A stretch of DNA of 64,000 nucleotides from Chitinivibrionales bacterium (lineage in GTDB: Bacteria; Fibrobacterota; Chitinivibrionia; Chitinivibrionales; FEN-1185). Location: assembly GCA_035516255.1 (NCBI GenBank), contig DATJAL010000017.1, positions 1-64,000 of the forward strand. The letters are read 5' to 3'. Positions 28,810-36,581 of the stretch are shown here, in pieces. Position 1 is the stretch's first letter, and the number at the start of each line of letters is the position of its first letter. The position numbers and the translations under genes are program-made. Under the pieces are notes generated by a model. It worked only from the letters and a program-made list of their open reading frames with translations. It did not search any database and was not told the DNA's origin.

Positions 28810-28920
28810 GGGTGATGGAAATCGGAATTGTCAATTATATTTGTATATCACAAGGTAAAGATGCTCTGTTGTTAAAATAATTTACCGATGGCGATTGAAA
28901 AGCCGGGACGTGTTTTTATT

Positions 28921-29349
28921 ATGACGAACGGTTTGAATACCTGCCGCATCGCCCGCCGCACGATCCTCCTTGTCACACCTCTCATTTACCTTCAATTTTC
29001 CGCCCACGCCCAGGTCTTCCGCGGGTATTATCCGAGCGGCACGGTTGAGGTGCGCGCCAAAACCGAGGACAAGAAACAGATCATCAAGGGATATTACCCC
29101 GGCGGTAAGCTCCAGGTGGTTTACGAATACGAAAACGGCAAACTCAACGGCACCACGCGGCAATATTACGAAAACGGCGTTCTGAAGGCCGAGGTGAATT
29201 ACCTGAATGACAAGCGCAACGGTGCGGCCAAGTATTACTATTCCAGCGGCCGGCTCATGGCGCGGCTCGAGTTCAAGGACGACAAGGAGACCGGGGAATC
29301 GAAGTATTATGATGAGAAGGGGAATGTACTGCCGACAAAGAAGAAATAA
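28921..29349 (+). CDS. Exported MORN-variant (YwqK-like) repeat protein
   Basis: 142 residues from the ATG at 28921, preferred because it gives a compact signal peptide ending SAHAQ; an ATG at 28888 adds 11 residues and neither has a clear ribosome binding site. Four to five repeats of about 22 residues follow (GYYPGGKLQVVYEYENGKLNG, QYYENGVLKAEVNYLNDKRNG, YYYSSGRLMARLEFKDDKETG), the pattern of MORN_2/YwqK repeats. Such proteins are often called antitoxin-like, but no toxin is next to it. The function is likely structural or binding. Confidence 0.75.
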   Translation: MTNGLNTCRIARRTILLVTPLIYLQFSAHAQVFRGYYPSGTVEVRAKTEDKKQIIKGYYPGGKLQVVYEYENGKLNGTTRQYYENGVLKAEVNYLNDKRNGAAKYYYSSGRLMARLEFKDDKETGESKYYDEKGNVLPTKKK

Positions 29350-29360
29350 AAAAAATAATC

Positions 29361-29520
29361 TGGTGGGGGAGGTCTCCCCCTCGCTGCGGCCCGGTCGTGC
29401 TCCAATTTTTATTCAATCATTTCGTACCCGTAAAGCACGCCCGGTCCTTCGCTACCCCCTCCTGGGTGCAGCCAGGTAAATGTAGCTGCAAGCCCAAACC
29501 TTCTGCTGGGCGCACCCTTG
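29361..29520 (+). repeat. Intergenic repeat, family 2, copy 1
   Basis: Starts with a perfect seven-pair hairpin GGGGGAG-GT-CTCCCCC and ends GGGCGCACCC. About 160 bp are closely similar to 45106-45262. Shared words include GGCCCGGTCGTGCTCCAA and CCCGTAAAGCACGCCCGGTC. Both copies start soon after a stop codon on the plus strand. Confidence 0.75.
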
Positions 29521-29620
29521 TGACGACAGTTGACTCAGTAAAAAGTTGATGCCGTTGATTGAATTCTTGTGAATACCGATTGGCGCAAGAAAATGTTATT
29601 GATTGATGGGAATTCGTCTG

Positions 29621-29774
29621 CCGCGCGTTAGGCAGGACTGGAGGCTGCGCTAGAGCGCAGTGCTGCCCGGCCCACGCCGAAGGCATTCGGGGGCCGTGGC
29701 AGCCCGAGCCGTAGGCGAGACCGGAAGGAGGGCCGACCCGAGCCTGAGGCTTGACGAAGGCGAGGGGAACGCCC
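29621..29774 (+). repeat. Structured intergenic repeat, family 1, copy B
   Basis: Begins GCGCGTTAGGC and ends GGGGAACGCCC. The core hairpin reads CTGCGC-TAGA-GCGCAG, i.e. both arms differ from copy A at the same base pair, keeping it paired. Confidence 0.8.
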
Positions 29775-29796
29775 AATTTATTTTATCAAAATATTA

Positions 29797-30285
29797 TTAA
29801 TTATGCCGCACGGTCCCGGCGGTGAAATTCTTGACCGTGAGCGTGCTGGTGCCGCCCTTTGCCTTGAACGTGAAATCGGCGGAAAAGGCGGTGTCGGCAT
29901 AGGAATAGGAAAAAGAGTTGACCGTGACGGTCGCGGTCCCCGCCGAGTCGCTATAGGACGCTGCTCCATCGTTATAGGTGGCGGTAAAACCAGTGGATTG
30001 GTTGAGGTTCTTTGGAAATGCCGAATTTGTCGGGAACCTGAAAAGAAGCTCCAGACTTTGGCTTCCCGTCGCGCTTTTAACATCCACAAAGTACATCGAG
30101 GAAATAGTCGCAATGGTCATGGTCGCCGCCGCCGAATACGGCGTACCGTCGATGCTTGCCGCAACGGTAAACTGGGAGCCGCCCGGCGGCGGGGGTGTCG
30201 TATTATTCGTGGTGCCGGGAGAACTGCAGGAAACGACAAGCGCGCACGCCAGAAGCGCGGCGGCAACTGCGGTCAGGGCTTTCAT
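29797..30285 (-). CDS. Small lipoprotein
   Basis: 162 residues from an ATG with GGAGG upstream (a start at 30351 would put 22 residues before the signal). Lipobox VVSC at about residue 20. The mature part has a Pro/Thr-rich linker and a beta-rich domain of about 125 residues with FTVAASIDGTPYSA and DVKSATGSQSLELLFRF segments, resembling DUF6252-type lipoproteins. Role unknown. It has its own promoter. Confidence 0.7.
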   Translation of the reverse strand: MKALTAVAAALLACALVVSCSSPGTTNNTTPPPPGGSQFTVAASIDGTPYSAAATMTIATISSMYFVDVKSATGSQSLELLFRFPTNSAFPKNLNQSTGFTATYNDGAASYSDSAGTATVTVNSFSYSYADTAFSADFTFKAKGGTSTLTVKNFTAGTVRHN

Positions 30286-30322
30286 TGGGGCCTCCATTAA
30301 AAATTTCTCTTCTATACTATAA

Positions 30323-30351
30323 AATATATTAGCACCGCTTTGCTGTGTCAA
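30323..30351 (-). promoter_or_regulatory. Sigma-70-type promoter of the small lipoprotein gene
   Basis: On the minus strand TTGACA, 17-base spacer, TATATT, about 38 bases before the start codon. Confidence 0.75.
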
Positions 30352-30480
30352 GTAGGAGCGCAGAGTCCCGCATTGTAAGAAAAACGGTTCTTCGGCCGTC
30401 TAATATAAACGAAGTATTGATTTCCTTTGCTTTGCCACCTATTTTGAAGTCACGCTCGACATACGCTGAAGGATCGCCAC

Positions 30481-31530
30481 ATGCCCTTTAAGCTCAACTT
30501 CCTGGAACGGCAGATTTTTCTTGAGCGCAACTGGGGACCAGGCCCCTTTATCGACATGCTGGCGCCGCTCGCATTCAAGGCGGTCGCCGCGGCGCTCAAG
30601 CTCGGTGTTTTCGAGGCGCTTAATGCGAACGGCGCCCTGTCCCTTGCCGCGCTCTGCGAAAAGACTCGCGCCGACAGGCGCGGCATGGCGCTGCTGGCTT
30701 CGGCGCTTGTCGGCCTCGGCTACCTGCGGGGCTCGGGCGCGTCACGTTACGCGATCACCGCCATGGCGCGCCGGTGGATGCTTGCGGGGTCGGCTTCCGG
30801 CATCGCGGGAATGGCCGGGTATTTCGAGGACGCGGCCGACCGCTGGACCTATCTTGACAAATCGATACGCGCCGGGGGGCCGGCGCAGGCGTGCGACGGC
30901 TGGCTCAACGGCCGCGCCGGGGCGTGGGAGCGTTATCACGCCGGCATGCACGGCGTTGCGCGGCTGCTGGCCGGCGAAATTGTTTCCGCCGCGGCGGTGC
31001 CGACGGGTGCAAAACGCCTTATCGACATCGGCGGGGGCCACGGTCTCTACAGCGTGATGTTCTGCCGGCGCCACCCCTCGCTTTCCGCGACGGTCTTCGA
31101 CTGGAAACAGGCGCGCTCTCTTGCGGAAAAGACCATCGGCGAACACGGCATGCAAAACCGGATCAGGTTTGTCGCTGGCGATTTCTTCGAAGACGACCTC
31201 GGCGCCGGGTATGACGTTGCGCTGCTCTTTAACGTGCTGCGCATCTATCCGGAAGACAAAATCCGTTTTCTCCTCAAGAAAGCCGGCGCGGCGCTCGCCG
31301 CCGGCGGCAGGTTGTTCATCGCCGACCAGTTCTCCACAAAAAAGCTCCGGGGATTTGCAAAAGTAAACGAGGCCCTGGTTCTTTTGGAACTGTACAACAG
31401 CTGCGCCGGCGCGGTGCTGTCCTCGAAGGGACTCATGGCCATGCTGCGCGACACGGAATTCGGCCGCTGCCGGGAACTGTTCCTCAAGCGAGGGCCCGGC
31501 ATCAGCATAGTCGAGGCGCTGCGAAAATAA
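30481..31530 (+). CDS. SAM-dependent O-methyltransferase (plant-type, family 2)
   Basis: 349 residues, cytoplasmic. N-terminal winged-helix dimerisation domain (about 25-100: FKAVAAALKLGVFEALNANGALSLAALCEKT...) and a C-terminal class I methyltransferase domain with motif I LIDIGGGHGLYS (180-191), acidic ribose-binding residue in ATVFDWKQA, VAGDFFEDDLG and the late motif GGRLFIADQF. This is the arrangement of hydroxyindole/CrtF-type O-methyltransferases acting on small molecules. The substrate is not evident. No pathway partners are adjacent. Confidence 0.85.
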   Translation: MPFKLNFLERQIFLERNWGPGPFIDMLAPLAFKAVAAALKLGVFEALNANGALSLAALCEKTRADRRGMALLASALVGLGYLRGSGASRYAITAMARRWMLAGSASGIAGMAGYFEDAADRWTYLDKSIRAGGPAQACDGWLNGRAGAWERYHAGMHGVARLLAGEIVSAAAVPTGAKRLIDIGGGHGLYSVMFCRRHPSLSATVFDWKQARSLAEKTIGEHGMQNRIRFVAGDFFEDDLGAGYDVALLFNVLRIYPEDKIRFLLKKAGAALAAGGRLFIADQFSTKKLRGFAKVNEALVLLELYNSCAGAVLSSKGLMAMLRDTEFGRCRELFLKRGPGISIVEALRK

Positions 31531-31580
31531 TGCCGCCCGCAGCTTGCCGACCGCTGAAATCCGACCGTTGTCCCACTCGT

Positions 31581-31609
31581 TGCTGTCTTCCGCCCTTCAT
31601 GATATAATT
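31581..31609 (+). promoter_or_regulatory. Sigma-70-type promoter of the BNR-repeat gene
   Basis: TTGCTG, 17-base spacer, TATAAT, 28 bases before the start codon. Confidence 0.65.
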
Positions 31610-31637
31610 CATATACCGCTCGATCAAAGGGGGATCC

Positions 31638-33698
31638 ATGAACTATCATCACGCCGGATCGTCAATTATGAGGATTGTATTGACCGCCGCATGCCTGCTC
31701 ACGTCTTCCGCATTCGGCCAGTGGACCCAGTGCACCGGTCCGTACGGCGGAACGATCAACGCGCTTTTGTGCGACAGCGCCCTCCTGTACGCCGCCACCG
31801 ACAACGGCGCGGTGTTCCGGTCGGTAAACAACGGCGCCCTGTGGCAATACCGTTCGGAAGGGATCGGCGCCGGCGTATCGTCCGTCCAGGCGCTGCTCAA
31901 GACGACCGGGTATCTTTTTGCCGCGGGCGCGGGCGGCATGTACCGCTCGGCGGATTCGGGCGCGACATGGGCCGAGGCCGATTCCGGCCTGTCAAGCGAT
32001 CAGATGGTCACCGCGCTCTGCGCAACGGACTCCTTCCTGTACGCCGGCACCGGCGGCAACAGGATATACCGTTCAACAGACAGGGGCGCTCACTGGGCGC
32101 GGAGCGACTCCGGCATGGACAGCAGCGGCCAGGGCGTGCGGTCCATCATCGTGTACGGGAACCGTGTTTTCGCGTCCGTCCACAGCGCCGGCATCTATTG
32201 CTCCGACAGCGCCGGGACCGCGTGGACAAAGGTCAACGCGGGCCTGGCCAACCTCCAGGTGTGGTGCCTGCTCCCGTGGAACGGTTACCTGTTCGCCGCG
32301 ACCAGCATCGGCGTGTACCGGTCGGACGACAGCGGCGCGGTGTGGAAGCGGCTGGATTCCTCGTGGAGCTCCATCGTGTACACGCTCGCGGCGGGGAGCG
32401 GCTCGGTTTTCGCCGGCACGCTTGACGGCGTGTACGTTTCCACCGACAGCGGCGTCCATTTCAATTGGAGCAACGCCGTGGGGTTCCGGCCTGTCAAGTC
32501 CATCGCCTCATTTGGCGCCAAGACGTGGCTGGGCACCTACTGGGACGGCGTGTGGTACAACGGCGGCACCGGAACATGGGGCGAGGCCAACAACGGCCTT
32601 ACCGGCATACCCGTTCTTTCCCTGGCTTCCGACCCGGGAGCGGTGTTTGCCGGGATCGAGTACGGCGTCGCGCGTTCCACGGACCAGGGCGCCACGTGGA
32701 CTCGGGCCGCGGCACCCATTCCAAACGGCGTGGCCTTCGTCGCCATGGCCGCGGGAGCCGCGGGCGCGTTCGGCGGGTGCTATTACGGTCTGTACCGTTC
32801 CGTCAACAACGGCGCGGCGTGGCAGAACATGAGCGGCGGCCTCCCGGACAAAAATATCCAGTCGCTCGCCATCGGCCTCGGCTGGACGTTCGCCGGCACC
32901 GGGGACGGGTACCTGCTGCGCTCCGCCGACACCGGCGCGACCTGGACGGGCTCCGACAGCGGGCTGCCGCCGCAAGGGATCAAGTCCGTGCTCGTGGACG
33001 GCCAGACGCTCTGGGCGGGCACGGCCGCGGGCGTGTACCGCTCCGCGGACTCGGGCAGGACATGGGGCGTGGCCGACGACGGCATCACGGTCCCGCTCAA
33101 TACCTATTCGTTGATAAAAAGGAAAGACATGCTCTATGCCGGAACGTTCTCCCAGGCCGTACTCCGGGCCGCCGACACCGACACGGTCGTGTGGAAGCGG
33201 GTCGACACGAACTGGACCGACTTCGTCCCCGCGCTCGCGATAAAAGACACCGTGCTGTATGCCGCGACCACGCTCGGCGTGGCCGCGTCCAACGACGGGA
33301 CCTATTGGTCGGCATGCGGGACAGGGCTTGAAAACACGCCGGTGTACAGCCTCAGCGTGCTGGGCGGCGGGCTTTTGGCGGGCACCCTCAAGCGCGGCAT
33401 ATGGTTCAATGCCTTTCCCGCAGTGCATGCGGCCAGGGTTTCCCCAAAAGTAATAAACGGCATTACATTTATAAGGCGCGTTGCGGACAGGATTTATATC
33501 GACAACCATGGCGCGGACGAGGCGCGTGTTTCGGTGGTAAAGGCCGACGGCAGGCAGGTGATGTCGTGCGCGATAAAAAAAGACGGTTCAATGATGCTTC
33601 CTGATTTTTCGAAATCGGGGCATGCGCATGGAGTTTATTTTGTGTCAATAAAAGTGAGGGGTGCTTGCGTGGAGGCGCAGAAAGTTGTCGTGCCGTGA
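31638..33698 (+). CDS. Secreted BNR/Ycf48-like beta-propeller protein with sorting tail
   Basis: 686 residues, AAAGGGGG before ATG, signal peptide ending AFG (about residue 27). About thirteen repeats of roughly 42 residues follow, each with the BNR-type core VYRSADSGxTW followed by a GL/GI and a YAGT segment; such repeats make one or two propellers. The last about 90 residues (YIDNHGADEARVSVVKADGRQVMSC...HGVYFVSIKVRG) form a type IX-like sorting tail. Sortilin/BNR propellers at the cell surface bind proteins or glycans. No sialidase catalytic residues are apparent. Confidence 0.8.
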   Translation: MNYHHAGSSIMRIVLTAACLLTSSAFGQWTQCTGPYGGTINALLCDSALLYAATDNGAVFRSVNNGALWQYRSEGIGAGVSSVQALLKTTGYLFAAGAGGMYRSADSGATWAEADSGLSSDQMVTALCATDSFLYAGTGGNRIYRSTDRGAHWARSDSGMDSSGQGVRSIIVYGNRVFASVHSAGIYCSDSAGTAWTKVNAGLANLQVWCLLPWNGYLFAATSIGVYRSDDSGAVWKRLDSSWSSIVYTLAAGSGSVFAGTLDGVYVSTDSGVHFNWSNAVGFRPVKSIASFGAKTWLGTYWDGVWYNGGTGTWGEANNGLTGIPVLSLASDPGAVFAGIEYGVARSTDQGATWTRAAAPIPNGVAFVAMAAGAAGAFGGCYYGLYRSVNNGAAWQNMSGGLPDKNIQSLAIGLGWTFAGTGDGYLLRSADTGATWTGSDSGLPPQGIKSVLVDGQTLWAGTAAGVYRSADSGRTWGVADDGITVPLNTYSLIKRKDMLYAGTFSQAVLRAADTDTVVWKRVDTNWTDFVPALAIKDTVLYAATTLGVAASNDGTYWSACGTGLENTPVYSLSVLGGGLLAGTLKRGIWFNAFPAVHAARVSPKVINGITFIRRVADRIYIDNHGADEARVSVVKADGRQVMSCAIKKDGSMMLPDFSKSGHAHGVYFVSIKVRGACVEAQKVVVP

Positions 33699-33772
33699 AT
33701 AGAGCTGGCAGCTGAAGATCGGTAGATAGTTTATTGAGCATGATTTCGTCAATCTAAAAAATATCTTATTAA

Positions 33773-33868
33773 TGCCTTCCCGGCGGGGGAGGCTTGGAGG
33801 GTGGAATGCAAAAAGCATTTCCCTTACCGGGTCTAAGGGCCGGCGAGGCCCTTCCATGTCTTGAATTT
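33773..33868 (-). repeat. Intergenic repeat, family 3, copy 1
   Basis: Contains GCCTTCCC/GGGGAGGC and AAGGGCC-GGCGA-GGCCCTT hairpins, then CCATGTCTTGAATTT. Matches 55723-55810. It lies in the gap between convergent genes, just past the 3' end of the heparinase-like gene. Confidence 0.65.
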
Positions 33869-33899
33869 GCATTTATTCTTGATTTTCTTCTTTGTCTAT

Positions 33900-36473
33900 C
33901 TACCGTACCACAAACCTGCACCGAAACTCATCCCCTCCCTGCGTCAGCTTTAATATATAAACTCCCTTTGCCCCGCCCCTCCATGTCACCGATTCCATCC
34001 CGCCGGGAATTCCCTGCTCCACAAATTTTGCAACCCGCCTGCCTGACAAATCATAAATCGCCGCGACAGCGTCGCCTTTGTCTGGTGTGTAAAAATTTAT
34101 AGTGACACCTCGGTTGAGTCCTCTATACGGAAGCGACGCTGTCAAATGAGTCCGGTGCCGAGAACCCATGCTTGAAATCACCGGACTATTGTCAGTCAGC
34201 ACAACCGTCGTCCTTCCCGTCAAGTTGACAAACACGCGCGCAATGCCGTTCGCGTCGCCGGCGGCCTGGCCCGCGGCGGCCCCGTTGACCGTGACCGTAT
34301 AGGATTGGCCCGGGGTAAGCCCGCCCACGGCAACGGTGTCGGGCCCGCCGGCGGCGTTGTAGGCGGGCTCCGCCTCCACCGTGAATATGCCCGGCGAAAA
34401 GCGCCAGGCAAGGTTGGCCGCGATGGTGGAAGCCGTCAGGGTCTTTCCCGCCGCATTGACGTAGGTCCCCCGCGTGAGCGACGCGAAAACGGGCGCCGCG
34501 CCGCGCCGCACCAGGACGTTTGACGCATCGGAAGTGACGTCGCCCGCGGTAAACGCCGAGGCGCCGGTGCGCATGGCGAACATGTCGTTAAAGCCGGTGC
34601 CTTGCACCTGCACCGCGGCGGCGCCGATTGCGGCGGGCATGCCGCAGGTGAGCGACGGCAGGCCGTTTTTCTGCGGAGTCATCACCGCCGTGATGCGCGT
34701 GGATGCCGCGGTTACTTTCGCTGAAAGGCACGGCGGCGCCGTGAGCTCGGCCGGAAGAAACGAGGTCTGCAGCGATGCGGCCGGGGGCTCCAGAAATTTT
34801 ATCTCCAGGCGCATGTTGAACGAATCGGCCACAAAGAACTGGCCGGGCTGGCCGCCGCTCCAGGTTCCCGCCTTGTGAAGCCGCCAGTCGTACACGTGCT
34901 GGCCCGCGCCCGCGCCCACAAGATCGTCCATCGAGATGAGGTACGTTCCCTCGACAAATGCGATATGGCGCACGAACCGGTTCACGCCCCAGTACAGCTT
35001 CGTGGCGTTGCCGGCCGCGATGGCGCTTGCGCCCGACAGCATGATGTCGTCGAGATGCCCGCATGAATCGTAGGAAAACGGCTGGTACCAAGCGTCGCCC
35101 TCGCGGCGCTGGCCCTGCGAATCGACCACGATGGTGTTGTGGCTGCGCGTGAGCTTCGCCACCGTGGGATAGCCGTCGTCATCCGCGAGCATGCGGCCGT
35201 TCGCGTACAGCATGAAATGGTTCTGGTCAGGATGGTCGTGCGCCACGTTTGCATAGCCGGTGCCGCGCAACTGCTGGAGACGGTTGCCGCCGGGCGGACC
35301 GCACTTGAACACTAAGGCCGTTGCGGTGTCGCTCCACGATCCGCGGATGGAAAACATTTCGAGGTCGGGCCAAAAGCGGTACAACGGCAGCGACGAGTAC
35401 GGCCTGGGCTGCAGCGTATCGTCGTACCAGAACAGCCCGTATATGGAGAGCTGGTACGAACTGCCCGGAAGGTCGTGCATGAGCCGCCTGAATGCCGAGT
35501 CACTAGACGCGTCCTGCGCGCGGCCGATGGGAACCATCCACGTGTCGATGTTGTCGGGCGGGCCGTCGCTCGCGTCGCCGATGCCGAAGGTGTTTTTGAA
35601 CCCGGGCGTGCTCATATACAAACGGTAAAGATGGTCTGAAACGAAATGCGGTTTTCCCGCGCAGGGATCAACGCCGGTGACGTGCTGGATGAGCCCGGCC
35701 GAGGTCACCACCCAGTGGTAGCCGTAGTCCCAGTAGCCGGGCCCCTCGTGCGTGCTGCCGTCGTCGGCGAGCCAGTGGGTCACCTGCTGATAGCAACCGG
35801 TGGCGAGGTCGGCCGCGGCCTGCACGTTGACGGCCGGGTCGTCGCCGTAGATCGCGTACGCCGCGTGCGCCAGCCCGTGGATGCGGTTGTGCATGTGGTT
35901 GTTGTCAAAGTCCTCGGTCCAGTAGTTTCCGATAAAGAAAGCGGGCATGATGGTGTCGATCGAGCGCTTGAGCGCCGCGCGCAGCTCGGTTTTCTCCGAC
36001 GCGGAAAGCCGGTCGTACAAGATGTCGTAGGTGAGCGCCATGCCCGAGGTGATGTCCATGGGGATGAGGTCGTCGGTGAGCCAGTCGTTGCGCCGCGCGT
36101 AATAGAGTGCCCAGTCGCGCGCCGTGTTCGCGTACCCGGTGTCGCCCTCCACGACGTAATACATGCACATGGCGAACTGTCCCCAGAACCCGAACAGGTA
36201 GTCTTTCCACGTTCCGGGCGGGTCGGGCTGAACGCCCTCGTAGCCGGCGAAGCTCTGCTTGGAATGGTCGTAGAACCACTTGCACGGCCCCTTTGCCCGC
36301 GCCTTGATCCAGGCGGTGTCCGCTTTTGTAAAGTACAGCCGCGGGTGCTGGCCGGCAAGATCCGGTCGCATGACAAAGGTGTTGGCGGGCGGCTGGGTGA
36401 CGATGGAGGGGTCGGCGAGGCAAAGGCCTGCCATAATAATAAGAATGATGATTGATGAATGAAAAGGGCGCAT
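33900..36473 (-). CDS. Secreted heparinase II/III-like polysaccharide lyase
   Basis: 857 residues. Signal peptide about 1-20. HPRLYFTKADTAWIKARA (43-60) opens a DUF4962-type region, followed by an alpha-toroid with NNHMHNRIHGLAHAAYA (191-207) and THEGPGYWDYGYHWV (241-255), where catalytic Tyr/His usually lie. The second half is a beta-sandwich starting near GSWSDTATALVFKCGPP with the AHDHPDQNHFMLYANG signature (411-426) of heparinase II/III proteins. A fibronectin-like linker and a sorting tail (about 770-857, AIYDLSGRRVAKFVEQG...GVYILKLTQGG) end the protein. Likely cleaves a uronate polysaccharide outside the cell. Confidence 0.85.
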   Translation of the reverse strand: MRPFHSSIIILIIMAGLCLADPSIVTQPPANTFVMRPDLAGQHPRLYFTKADTAWIKARAKGPCKWFYDHSKQSFAGYEGVQPDPPGTWKDYLFGFWGQFAMCMYYVVEGDTGYANTARDWALYYARRNDWLTDDLIPMDITSGMALTYDILYDRLSASEKTELRAALKRSIDTIMPAFFIGNYWTEDFDNNHMHNRIHGLAHAAYAIYGDDPAVNVQAAADLATGCYQQVTHWLADDGSTHEGPGYWDYGYHWVVTSAGLIQHVTGVDPCAGKPHFVSDHLYRLYMSTPGFKNTFGIGDASDGPPDNIDTWMVPIGRAQDASSDSAFRRLMHDLPGSSYQLSIYGLFWYDDTLQPRPYSSLPLYRFWPDLEMFSIRGSWSDTATALVFKCGPPGGNRLQQLRGTGYANVAHDHPDQNHFMLYANGRMLADDDGYPTVAKLTRSHNTIVVDSQGQRREGDAWYQPFSYDSCGHLDDIMLSGASAIAAGNATKLYWGVNRFVRHIAFVEGTYLISMDDLVGAGAGQHVYDWRLHKAGTWSGGQPGQFFVADSFNMRLEIKFLEPPAASLQTSFLPAELTAPPCLSAKVTAASTRITAVMTPQKNGLPSLTCGMPAAIGAAAVQVQGTGFNDMFAMRTGASAFTAGDVTSDASNVLVRRGAAPVFASLTRGTYVNAAGKTLTASTIAANLAWRFSPGIFTVEAEPAYNAAGGPDTVAVGGLTPGQSYTVTVNGAAAGQAAGDANGIARVFVNLTGRTTVVLTDNSPVISSMGSRHRTHLTASLPYRGLNRGVTINFYTPDKGDAVAAIYDLSGRRVAKFVEQGIPGGMESVTWRGGAKGVYILKLTQGGDEFRCRFVVR

Positions 36474-36534
36474 GATGGGCTCCTGTTACTGTTTGTAAAT
36501 TTTCTTATAAGATAAAATAAAAATCTGGGCGTTC

Positions 36535-36580
36535 CTCCGCTACGCGGCTGCGGCCGGTGAGGCCCTTCTAGCCATTCAAG
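36535..36580 (-). repeat. Intergenic repeat, family 3, partial copy
   Basis: Shares GGCCGGTGAGGCCCTTC and TTCAAGATT with the other family-3 copies and sits just beyond the 3' end of the next gene on the minus strand. Its left end GGGCGTTCC resembles the end of family 1. Confidence 0.45.
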
Positions 36581-36581
36581 A

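Larger units (their letters stand above)
29350..29796. other. Convergent intergenic region filled by two repeats
   Basis: Contains one copy of repeat family 2 and one of family 1, listed separately. No gene was seen. Confidence 0.6.

Noticed and set aside
28921-29349. Toxin-antitoxin module based on YwqK similarity
   Set aside because: No toxin gene adjacent and the protein has a signal peptide; the repeat match alone does not support it.
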